A DNA stretch of 64,000 nucleotides from Globodera rostochiensis (Eukaryota; Nematoda; Chromadorea; Rhabditida; Heteroderidae), in NCBI GenBank assembly GCA_018350325.1, contig JAEVLN010000042.1:248001-312000 (forward strand), read 5' to 3'. This document shows positions 10,666 through 20,045 of this stretch, piece by piece; positions within the stretch are counted from its first letter, which is position 1, and each line of letters starts with the position of its first letter. The notes below the pieces were generated by a model that worked only from the letters and a program-made list of their open reading frames with translations, made no database searches and was not told the DNA's origin. A program made the translations under genes and the position numbers.

Positions 10666-11260
10666 AAAGACAAAGAAATGCCAAAAATAATTTATTTATA
10701 AATACAATTTGCCCATATTAATTGTATGAGGTGCAAAATAAGTAGAGAAAACAACAGACTTATCAGTGATCTGTTTATTTTCTCTTATTTCTTTACCGAC
10801 TTTTTGCACAGTCTGATTTATTATCACTTCTCTCATTCATTTTTATCACGCGTTGGGGCGATATGGTGCGGGAGGGGGAGAGATTTTCAGGGAAACGATG
10901 GAACACGGAGAGGGACTGTTCAATTTGTCTGCAGGCCTCGCCCCAAATGCACCCCATCGGTTCTTTTTTCAGCCATTCCGTGGAATACCATCAAATGTAA
11001 GCCTAAATGATAATACCTAACAAATAAGCCTGAAGAAGCAATGCAAAAATAAATCGAATAATTCGATTTAATTATTCTCGATTATAAAAGGGATTCAATA
11101 CTTTTATCATTAACTTAATTATTCCTTTTTGGATACTTGAATTTTTTATTTAAAAATTTAAGTTAGATTGAAGCAAACATGAATTTTTAAAACGATTTAT
11201 TGAACATTGAATAAATCATAATTTTTTTTGACCATTGATCGATTTGGCATTTGGTTCTGA
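10666..11260. other. AT-rich stretch without recognised features
   Basis: AT-rich, with no coding frame of interest. A near-palindromic AATCGAATAATTCGATTTAA lies near 11053. Related sequence occurs at 18150-18715 in copy 2. Confidence 0.5.
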
Positions 11261-11261
11261 T

Positions 11262-11640
11262 CATCCTTCCCCCATCTTCTGATCATCCTTCCCCCCCCCA
11301 TCTTCTGATCATCCTTCCCCCCCCCCATCTTCTGATCATCCTTCCCCCCATCTTCTGATCATCCTTCCCCCCGTCTTCTGATCATCCTTCCCCTCATCTT
11401 CTGATCATCCTTCCCCCTATCTTCTGATCATCCTTTCTCCCATCTTCTGATCATCCTTCCCCCCATCTTCTGATCATCCTTCCCCCCGTCTTCTGATCAT
11501 CCTTCCCCTCATCTTCTGATCATCCTTCCCCCTATCTTCTGATCATCCTTTCTCCCATCTTCTGATCATCCTTCCCCCCATCTTCTGGTCATCCTTCCTC
11601 CCATCTTCTGATCATCCTTCCCCCCATCTTCTGTTTCAAT
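11262..11640. repeat. Minisatellite TCTTCTGATCATCCTTCCCC
   Basis: About sixteen direct copies of a 22-26 bp unit, TCTTCTGATCATCCTTCCCC plus a variable C-run and CA. Length variation is confined to the C-run. Copy 2 (18719-18905) has a derived form alternating with TTCTCTTCATCTCCCAATCA. Confidence 0.9.
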
Positions 11641-12214
11641 TTGCTTGCCTCTTTGCTGATAGTCGGCGGCTGAGATTGAATTTCTGCCAAATTGGCTCCA
11701 TCCGTAGCATGCGGAGCAATGCCGACAACGATGGATCGTGCCGATGCATGGCGAAACGGAAGATGGACTGAAATGATGCTTCTCCACATCAATTCCCATT
11801 ATGATTTATGAGAGATTGGAATACCCAAAAAAGCACTAAAATTACGAGAGAAAAAAAAATCAAACTCGCTATTTTCTACCCGCGACTTGGAGTTGGTTGC
11901 ACATGAACAAAGCGTTTATTTTCCATCCCAAGTTTGAGAAACAATTTTTAAAATTCATTTTTTCCCGCTGAAATCTGTTTCAAAGCACCAGTGCTGGCTG
12001 GCATTGAATTGAACTCGCCAAAAAAACCGGGCAAAAAGGCACCCCCCGGAGATGATGTGCAAAAATGTTATGCTTTTTTCTGACAGGTCCCAAGCACAAC
12101 AGTGAGACAATGAACGAATGAGTGAGTGAGTGGCACATATTTTTATCACGTAAAATTGTAAAAAAAAAAAAACAATGTGTGTGTGTGTGTGTGCGTATAA
12201 AAATGTGTAATTAA
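11641..12214. other. Region between minisatellite and small ORF
   Basis: A minus-strand frame overlapping 11566-11800 (MGIDVEKHHF) partly consists of minisatellite and is not convincing. A TGTGTG dinucleotide run lies at 12176-12192. Confidence 0.4.
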
Positions 12215-12466
12215 CTAATTGTAAAGTGGCTGCTCGCTGCCGCAAATTTTCTGATGATTATTATGAACGGATTCTGAGCATTTGAGCGTTGTGGACGAAG
12301 AACAACATGGCTCATCCGTGAACTGACCCGCTTCATCTTCTTCATCTGCTGCGGCACCTTCGCCGCCGTCTTTGCCCTTCCGCCGCCGCCGCTGCTGCAC
12401 GCAAATCGTGTGGCCGCCGTCGATGGTTGTCCAACTGGTGTTGATCGTCCCCTCCCGCGTGTTCAC
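12215..12466 (-). CDS. Hypothetical small ORF or exon (copy 1)
   Basis: An 83-codon frame includes TSWTTIDGGHTICVQQ, a basic run RRRRKGKDGG, an acidic patch ADEEDEAG and a Cys/Ser stretch CCSSSTTLKC, ending GSEQPLYN. It is nearly unchanged in the second duplication unit (19545-19814), where only the N-terminal residues differ. Base composition is higher in GC than the surroundings, as for a real exon. No domain is recognised. It may be the last exon of a minus-strand gene disrupted by the duplication. Confidence 0.35.
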   Translation of the reverse strand: MNTREGTINTSWTTIDGGHTICVQQRRRRKGKDGGEGAAADEEDEAGQFTDEPCCSSSTTLKCSESVHNNHQKICGSEQPLYN

Positions 12467-12470
12467 TATA

Positions 12471-13146
12471 TAACTTCCTTTATTTAAGTCAAATTGCCTA
12501 GCTCTTTACTGCTATAACATCTACAGACTTAGTGCTTTCGAATGGTGTTTGATTTGGTCAAATAACCTAAAAGTTATAACGTTTTTTATAACTTGTCGGC
12601 GCCAAACTGACCCCGACCGTGTTTCTTTCCTTCCTCCATTCTCTCAAGAATGCTCTTGCTTTTCTTTTGAAACCCTCTAGAACAAAGTTATTGTTTTTTT
12701 TTTAAATTGAACTGCCGCCAAAAAATCCGGGCCAACAGACAACCCCGGAGGGTATAGAGGAAAATTCTCCAAAAATTATTAGTTTTAAAAATATTTTCTA
12801 ATGAGTTTATTTACCTACTTTCATACCGTTAAACACAAATACTAATTAATATCTGCCTTCAATTCTCTTCACAAAATGCATTTAAAATTGTTTATTCTTT
12901 CAATGTGGGTAAGTTTCTTTAGAATATTTAAAATAAATAAATTTTGCAATATCTTATCAAAAAGGCATTTTTGTCAAAATATTTATTCTTCAAAAAAATA
13001 ATTTAACTCTTAAATAGCAGCAGCACCTCCACCAAAAAGTAGTCAATCGACACCAATGGCACCCTGCCAAAAAAGTCTTCTTTCGTCCACAGATGGTTTT
13101 GGCCTCAACAAAATATGGCCGGATGTGTCGGGCCGGCCCCCAGGGT
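12471..13146. other. Spacer between the two duplication units
   Basis: The first 190 bp repeat the GACTTAGTGCTTTCGAATGG segment of 9.6 kb. The rest is AT-rich without a gene. Around 13020-13140 a short GC-richer piece reads as part of a minus-strand frame but has no identity I can give. Confidence 0.5.
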
Positions 13147-13913
13147 GGAAACCGGTCGGGGACGCCCGACCGGGCAAAAGAGTTTTTATAAAATGCATTA
13201 GCATTTTTCATGAAAAGCGAAACTTTTTCTGAAATTCCTCAAAAAATGAAAAAATTTACGCCATTTTTTTTTTTGAATTTTACCCATCGTTCAAATATCA
13301 AAACGTTTAATCGGCTACTCCCAGAATTTAAGAAACAATTTAACCGTCAAGAAATGGACAAATAAACGAACAGAATCCAACTTGTTCCGTTGGGACCAGG
13401 GTTCCTCCCCGACCCCTCGGGGGCGGGGAAGTCGGGGTTGACAATGTCGGGGACCGGGGGTTCGGGGGTGAAGAAAATTTTGTTCATAAAAATCTCTGCG
13501 ATGTCTTCACTGGGACAATCAAAAATATATAATTTTATTTTTAAATCCATTTTATTATCCTCTCAAATATCTCAAGAGTGAAGAGGATTTTATAATTTGT
13601 GAAAAAAAATTTTGTGGATTTCTCATCACAGAAAAAATTCTGACAATAACTTTTTGCATTTTCAAAATTTATATATGGTTTTTTTCTACAATTTATGACA
13701 CTAAAATACTTAAGATCATTCAACTTTGAACAAAGTAATAAATACATTTTTTAAATAGGCACACAATTTTGTTGACCAAAAAGTGAAATTTATCTGAATT
13801 GTCATCAAAAATAATTTAAAAAAACAGAAAGAATTTAAAAATTATTAGAAATTGTTTTTCCCCGCCCCATGTCGGGGGTCGGAGTCGGGCTTAACGCTAT
13901 GTTATACCATGGA

Positions 13914-14627
13914 GATGTAACGGGATTCCGGATTTCCGGTCATTTTTGAGTCCGGAATAACCGGATTCCAGACATTTTGAGTCCAGAATTCCGGATTCCA
14001 GACATTTTTGAGTCCGGGATTCCGGATTTCCGGTCATTTTTGAGTCCGGAATAACCGGATTCCAGACATTTTGAGTCCAGAATTCCGGATTCCAGACATT
14101 TTTGAGTCCGGGATTCCGGATTCCAGACATTTTTGAGTCCGGAATAACCGGATTCCAGACATTTTTGAGTCCAGAATTCCGGATTCCGGACATTTTTGAG
14201 TCCGGAATTCCGGATTCCAGACATTTTTGAGTCTGGAATAACCGGATTCCAGACATTTTTGAGTCCAGAATTCCGGATTCCGGACATTTTTGAGTCCGGA
14301 ATAACCGGATTCCAGACATTTTTGAGTCCGGAATAACCGGATTCCAGACATTTTTGAGTCCAGAATTCCGGATTCCGGACATTTTTGAGTCCGGAATTCC
14401 GGATTCCAGACATTTTTGAGTCCGGAATTCCGGATTCCAGACATTTTTGAGTCCGGAATAACCGGATTCCAGACATTTTTGAGTCCGGAATTCCAGATTC
14501 CAGACATTTTTGAGTCTTTAATAACCGGATTCCAGACATTTTTGAGTCCGGAATAACCGGATTCCAGACATTTTGAATCCGGGATTTAAGATTCCGGGCT
14601 TTTTTTTGGCACCGGTTACATCCCGGG
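13914..14627. mobile_element. Second copy of GATGTAAC TIR-bounded minisatellite
   Basis: Offset exactly 7852 bp from 6062-6775 with the same word count, so no expansion or contraction has happened since the duplication. This points to a very recent event or to gene conversion. Confidence 0.9.
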
Positions 14628-15094
14628 TGTATAGCCAAATCCGAAAACCATTTTGGGGCATCCGGGACTAAACAAACAGACAGAACTCAATTTTATGGTA
14701 CCCATTACTGAATCGTCCCGGTACGATTCGGTCCGTCCGAGACCGGTCAACTCACCCCCACCGCATTTTTCAGATTCTTCGCATTTACGGCGTCTCATTT
14801 GCCGTCGAGGACGGCGTCTCCCCGTCCGTGGTGATGCCGTTCATGCATTTTGGTGACCTTCGCACATTCGTCAGCGACTCGTTTCGAGTGCAAAACAATT
14901 TTTTTTTTTTTGAAAATTTCACCTATTTTTTTTCTTATACACTAATAAAACAGGTGGTTACGGTAATGGAATTGGCATGGTTCGCGCTTCAAATTGCTGC
15001 CGGAATGGCCTACTTGGCCGACCAGGGCTTTGTCCATCGCGATTTGGCCGCTCGCAATTGCATGTCAGTCGGTTTCCAATCACACCGGCAGCAG

Positions 15095-15199
15095 GGATGT
15101 AACCGGATGCCGGAGTTCCGGACATTTTTGGGTCCGGCATGCCGGTTTCCGGATGCCGGAATTCCGGAGTCCGAACTTTTTTTGGCATCCGGTTACATC
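15095..15199. mobile_element. Minimal GGGATGTAACCGG element, copy 2
   Basis: CAGGGATGTAACCGGATGCC to GGCATCCGGTTACATCC. It has one more word (CGGATGCCGGAATTCCGG) than the copy at 7231, so the word number has changed since the duplication. Confidence 0.8.
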
Positions 15200-15984
15200 C
15201 TTGAATCACACTCCCCGATCAACGGATCAACCAGCAAGGGCTGTCGGAGTTCCAAAAACTCAAAAAAAATTCTTATCAGTACCGCGGGTACTCAAACATT
15301 TCGTGCGTTTCCGGACCCGGGTGCCCAAAAAACATTTCCATGGACGTGTAACCCAACCGTGCCGGCCCAACGGTCGGCACCATGGGCGAAAAACTCCGAT
15401 TCGTTCGGACTTTGTGTTTAAAATGATTTTTTGCGTTGAATCAAGCCATGAGTTTGAGCATGAGCTCGGGGTTCATCCCGTCCAGCTCAAAGTTACACAC
15501 TCTCCAAATCAAACGCAAAAAATTTGAAGAAATTAACACTCTTTTAACAGAACTGATCCGCCAATGATCAGTCAGAATTAGGGTTCGGACTTGAGGACCA
15601 ATCGAATCGAGAATCTCGATCGGTCCGATCTCTAGTCAGAATCATTTAATTATGCCAGGCTGACCGAGCGTGGCGTTGTCAAGGTTGCCGGCTTCGGGCT
15701 GGCTGTTGATTTGAACGAGCCGACCGTGTGGGGCGGCGAGGAGGGCGGAGGACGCCGATCGGGGCCAGCAAAATTGCCGCTCAAATGGATGGCCATCGAA
15801 TATTTGAGGGACAGGTGAGCGCGCATATTGGCAAATTTTGAAATTTTGTCCCCCACAGACGTGCCTTCTCCACAATGTCCAACGTGTGGTCATACGGTAT
15901 TGTACTGTGGGAACTGCTGACTCGCGCCGCGTCTCCCTACAGTGACGTGCCGAGCACAGAAATACGGTAGAGCAGCCCCGAACG

Positions 15985-16115
15985 GCTCGTTCCCGATCGG
16001 GATCGAGACCCAGGCATTCCTGCCCCGAGGGCTTGTTCTCGATCGGGATCAGGCCCCAGACATTCCCACCCCCGAGGGCTTGTTCCCGATCGGGATCAGG
16101 TTCCAGACATTCCCG
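15985..16115. repeat. Contracted CCCGATCGGGATCAGG minisatellite
   Basis: About three units, against about eleven in copy 1, at the equivalent intron position. Confidence 0.85.
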
Positions 16116-16399
16116 ATCAGGGGCCAGGGATCCCACTATGCAAAAATGTGCTTATTTTAAGGCATTTTCTGGAGACCGGCAAACGCCTCATGCAGCCGCT
16201 GCATTGTCCAGACATTCTGTATGGAGAGAGAATTTAAAAGCAATCAAAAATGTTCAAATGCCTACCTAAACTATTCAGTTACGATTTGATGCTTTTATGT
16301 TGGCGATCCCGACCCTCCGACAGGCCCGACTTTGTGACCATTGAGCACCAATTGCGCGACATTCTTCAGGCAAAACCGAATCAGTTTTCGTTGTCCTAA

Positions 16400-17866
16400 T
16401 TAGAGCGAGGACTATCGAGATTTTTTTCGAGATTCTCGATCGAAATCTTGATCGGTCCTTAAGTTCTTGCTCTAGTCCTGATACGGGACTATTTATACTC
16501 ACCTGGTTAGGGTTTGGATTTTTAACATTTTCATTACATTTCCCCAAAAAATCCCTAAGGGCACACATTTTTGAACATTGAAGCGTTGAAATGCGTCAAT
16601 TAACAAATTATATTTTAAGCGTGAGGAGAGCCTTCGCCGGCAAAACCGTCATCGGCGGCCCATCCAATCCTTTTTCGCACCGGTGCCACCAGCCGCAATC
16701 TTTCCCAGCTATTTGCCCGAGTTTGGCGCTTTCGGCAAATGATCGATTTGATCAATCGATTGATCGATCGACCGATGACTGTAACTGTAAATGTACTGTA
16801 ACCGCTGTAACGCCCACACACTCTCTACCGTAATCCGACGACACTTAATTTATGCCCGGCAGGCAATTGCGCCCACACAGTGCTTTCTGACCCTTTTTTC
16901 TTAACTTTTTGTGTATGATAAATAATCCGTGTTCAACACATTCAATTTTGGCGGGAATCAGTTAGCCATGTCTAGAGTTGAGCGAAATTCCCGGAGTCGG
17001 GATTTTTCGAAGTTATAAGTTTAAAAAGTGTTAACAGCTCAATTTTCCGAAGCCAACTTGGCGCGCTGAGTCATAACTTTCGTCTTTTCTGCTCTAACAT
17101 CTACAGACTTAGTGCTTTCGAATGGTTCCAAGATTGTTTGATTTGATCAAGTTTTTTAAACTTGTCGGCGCCAAACTGACCCCGACCATGTTTCTTTCTC
17201 TCCTCCATCCTTTCAAGAATGCTTCTTCAATGCTTCTTCTCTATCTTTCCTTTTTCGTTTTCTCTTCTTTTTTTCTTCTTCCTCTCCTAATTTCGCTTTC
17301 TCATTGCTCCTTTTTGGATTAGGTTTATGCTATGCTTTTATGTTAAGCAGCTGCCTGAGGGCCCGGCCCCGCTGGGCACTAAAGTGCAATCAATGAGAAA
17401 ATGCATTCATTTCTGTGCCATTGCACACAAATGACCAACCCCCAGAATTGTGCCAAATTAGCCACAGCTGTCCCAATAAATTGACCACTCCTTGCTGCTT
17501 TTCATTTCATTTTCCATATAACACATATTTTATTTTTAAAAATTCAATAAATTTACATATATTTAAAGTGGACACAACAAAAAGTAAATGGAGAAGCCTT
17601 TCGGCCATTTAGTCGCCCAAACGGGCGGAGCCAAACTGGCCACAAGCGTCCAAATAACTGTTGAAAATTTACAATATTCAAAAAATTTATTGGGAATGTT
17701 TTTTAATTGCTTTTGCTTCTTCAGGCTTATTAATTCAACTTAGGCTTGGTATGTATTTAATTTCTGGTTTTCAGTTCATCATCAAATTTGGACACTTTGC
17801 GCGTTGGTTGGGTATGAATTTTAATTATGACAAAAAACAAAGGGTTTTTACCTCCCCGAACGGGGA
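16400..17866. other. 3' flank of kinase copy 2, no convincing gene
   Basis: Repeats the content of 8924-10360 with modest divergence: inverted CGAGATT words, a GATC run, a pyrimidine-rich tract and AT-rich sequence. Nothing further is recognised. Confidence 0.5.
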
Positions 17867-17957
17867 GGTGCACCGTTCCCGGCGGTAAGTGCAATACCGG
17901 GCCGATGCCAGGGCACTGCGGTTGCCCGCAGTGCACCCAATTTTCCAAAAATTTCGA
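17867..17957 (-). ncRNA. U2 snRNA 3'-domain-like sequence (copy 2)
   Basis: Same arrangement as copy 1, with a better hairpin. After AAATTTTTGGAA, the stem GGGTGCACTGCGG/CCGCAGTGCCC closes a GCAA loop, followed by GGCATCGGCCCGGTATTGC and the terminal hairpin ending GGAACGGTGCACC. The U2 5' half is again missing. Confidence 0.5.
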
Positions 17958-17985
17958 GGCCATACCTCCGATACAATTCTGCGCC

Positions 17986-18147
17986 TCAGGGAGGTCGCTT
18001 GCGCAACATCCGCCTACGAGCCCAGTACTCGGCGCGGCGGCGCCGAAGTGCGGGCTCGTCGATCAATTGATGCTTAATGCCAAGGATCAACTGCCATGTC
18101 AGTTGAACCACAGGCAAAAAGCACCCGATCGTTTTTGGTTGATCATT
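17986..18147 (-). CDS. Small conserved ORF, function unknown (copy 2)
   Basis: The counterpart of 10477-10665, ending at the same WARRRMLRKRPP and stop. The frame can be extended upstream to 18249. See copy 1 for description. Confidence 0.28.
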   Translation of the reverse strand, partial: NDQPKTIGCFLPVVQLTWQLILGIKHQLIDEPALRRRRAEYWARRRMLRKRPP

Positions 18148-18718
18148 CATTGGCATCTTGAATGTATTTGAGGAACTGGCCTCTTGGAGCAATGAACGGA
18201 CAAAAATTTTATATGCACAATTTACCCTTATCAATTTTATGAGGTGCAAACTCGGTAAGGGAAAACAACAGAATTATCATATCTGTTCATTTTCTCTTAC
18301 TCTTTTCCTAAATGTTTGCCGACTTTTTGGACAGTCTCTGACACTTCTCTCATTCTCTGTATCATATTTTTATCACGGCTTGGGGCGATATAGTGCGGGA
18401 GGGGAAGAGACTTTTTAGGGAAACCATGCAATCGAGAAATACTGTGCAATTTTTGTCGACAACCCTCGTGCCAAATGCACCCCATCGGTTATTTGAATTT
18501 CGTCAACGTCATCAAATGTAAGCTTAAATGATAATACCTAAGCCTGAAGAAGCAAACCAAAAATAAATCGAATAATTCGATTTAATTATTCCCGATTAAA
18601 AAGTTTTCAATAATTTTATCACTAATTTAATAATTCCTTGTTGGATACTTGAATGGTTTCATTTAAAAATAAAGTTGGGTTGAACCAAAAATGAATTTTT
18701 GAAACTATTTTTGCACTT

Positions 18719-18905
18719 CTGATCATCCTTCCTTCTCTTCATCTCCCAATCATCCTTCCCCCATCTTCTGATCATCCTTCCTTCTCTGCATCTCCCAATC
18801 ATCCTTCCCCCATCTTCTGATCAACCTTCCTTCTCTTCATATCCCAATCATCCTTCCCCCATCTTCTGATCATCCTTCCTTCTCTTCATTATACCCACCA
18901 TCCTT
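18719..18905. repeat. Derived TCTGATCATCCTTCC minisatellite
   Basis: A higher-order repeat: ATCTTCTGATCATCCTTCC alternates with TTCTCTTCATCTCCCAATCA. It is related to 11262-11640 but with a longer composite unit of about 50 bp. Confidence 0.8.
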
Positions 18906-19544
18906 CCCCCACATTCTTCGTTCACATTTGAACATTCGAGATTGCATTGTTGTGCGCACGACATACCTCTATCAGACGGTTAAATAAAAAGCGTAATGAA
19001 GCAACCAATTTCCAGCCTATCCTCCCCGTCACCCCCGAAAAATTACAAATTTATAAAAATTGAGATTTCAAACCGGGTTTTGAATCGGCTTAGATTTTTG
19101 AAAATTAGGGGAAAAACGACTTTTTTTTTTTAAACATCAAATCCCGACAAAAGAAAAGTTTATAACGAATGGCGTCATCGAATCGGGGTGAATGCTCTGC
19201 AGACAAAGGTTGTCAGGTTGGAAGAAAATTGAAGTGTGGGAAATTTGGCGGACTCAACAACGGTTGACACTTTGACGTGTAGAAAAAAGACTATTAATAA
19301 TTTTTGTTGGCTAATTGTGAGGGACCAATGGCGCCAAATCAGCAGCACCAGTGCTGGCTGGCATTGAATTGATTTCCGCCAAAAAAATCCGGGCAAAAAT
19401 GCAACCCCGGGGGGGGGGGATGTAAAAGGGTTATGTTTTTTTTCTGACAGGTCCCAAGCACAACAGTGAGACAGTGAATGCGTGGCACATATTTTTATCA
19501 CGTAAAATTGTAAAAAAACAATGTGTGTATAAAAATGTAATTAA

Positions 19545-19814
19545 CTAATTGTAAAGTGGCTGCTCGCTGCCGCAAATTTTCTGATGATTATTATGAACGG
19601 ATTCTGAGCATTTGAGCGTTGTGGACGAAGAACAACATGGCTCATCCGTGAACTGACCCGCTTCATCTTCTTCATCTGCTGCGGCACCTTCGCCGCCGTC
19701 TTTGCCCTTCCGCCGCCGCCGCTGCTGCACGCAAATCGTGTGACCGCCGTCGATGGTTGTCCAACTGGTGTTGATCGTCCCCGCCAGCGTGTTCACTATA
19801 AACAATGCAAACAT
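19545..19814 (-). CDS. Hypothetical small ORF or exon (copy 2)
   Basis: Near-identical to the 12215-12466 frame from GTINTSWTTIDGG to the stop; the N-terminus differs because the duplication ends there. No family is recognised. Confidence 0.33.
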   Translation of the reverse strand: MFALFIVNTLAGTINTSWTTIDGGHTICVQQRRRRKGKDGGEGAAADEEDEAGQFTDEPCCSSSTTLKCSESVHNNHQKICGSEQPLYN

Positions 19815-19861
19815 TTTTTATAATTTCTTCCCGAAAAAGTCATTGACCCTCCCCCCACCCA

Positions 19862-20045
19862 CCCCAAGGATGGGCGGAATCCCGACTTTCTGAATTTCCT
19901 GCCTCGGAATTCCGAGTTTCCGTAATTTTTAGAGACCTCGGAATTCCGACTTTACGAAAAACTTTGAAGCCTCGGAAATTCCGACTTTTTGAAATTTCTT
20001 GAGGCCTCGGAATTCCGTTTCTTGATTAATTTCTTGAGGCCGTAG
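19862..20045. repeat. CCTCGGAATTCCGA word array at NAA30 3' end
   Basis: Starting with AAGGATGGGCGGAATCCCGA, the sequence repeats GCCTCGGAATTCCGA (itself partly palindromic) with TTTCTTGAGG spacers. The opening resembles the CAGGGATGGGCGGAA terminus of the element at 43.5 kb. The NAA30 reading frame runs into it. Confidence 0.6.

Larger units (their letters stand above)
5295..12470. repeat. Tandem segmental duplication, unit 1
   Basis: This 7.2-kb block is repeated at 13147-19800. Homology starts at GGAAACCGGTCGGGG and ends at GTTCACTATA in both copies. The offset is 7852 bp up to about 8.1 kb, 7476 bp after a minisatellite difference in a kinase intron, and 7330 bp at the end. The first 1.9 kb appear identical; divergence rises toward the 3' side. 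The unit carries the kinase C-lobe exons, the U2-like sequence and the small ORFs. Confidence 0.95.
14774..16399 (+). pseudogene. 5'-truncated tyrosine kinase copy 2 (predicted inactive)
   Basis: Homologous exons lie at about 14774-14887, 14954-15063, 15659-15814, 15859-15966, 16162-16218 and 16279-16399. The exon with the glycine loop and the ATP-binding lysine is absent because the duplication begins downstream of it. In the catalytic part HRDLAARN is kept, but the DFG aspartate is Gly (AGFGLAVD) and the SDVW aspartate is Asn (MSNVWSYG). Splice sites and the stop are retained. No promoter or alternative 5' exon was recognised. It is a pseudogene or at best a kinase-dead fragment. Most other bases match copy 1. 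Confidence 0.85.
13147..19800. repeat. Tandem segmental duplication, unit 2
   Basis: The second copy of the 5295-12470 block, in the same orientation. It starts inside the outer terminus of the foldback element, so the foldback itself is not copied. It is shortened relative to unit 1 by loss of minisatellite copies (8.1-8.6 kb equivalent) and changes in the 11 kb minisatellite region. Confidence 0.95.

Noticed and set aside
11262..11640. Regularly spaced repeats resembling a CRISPR array
   Set aside because: Units are contiguous with no unique spacers, and the genome is eukaryotic.
11926..11937. CCCAAGTTTGAG, identical to the end of nematode spliced leader SL1
   Set aside because: Only 12 bases match, no donor or SL RNA stem-loops follow, and upstream bases differ. 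Chance or a degraded copy.
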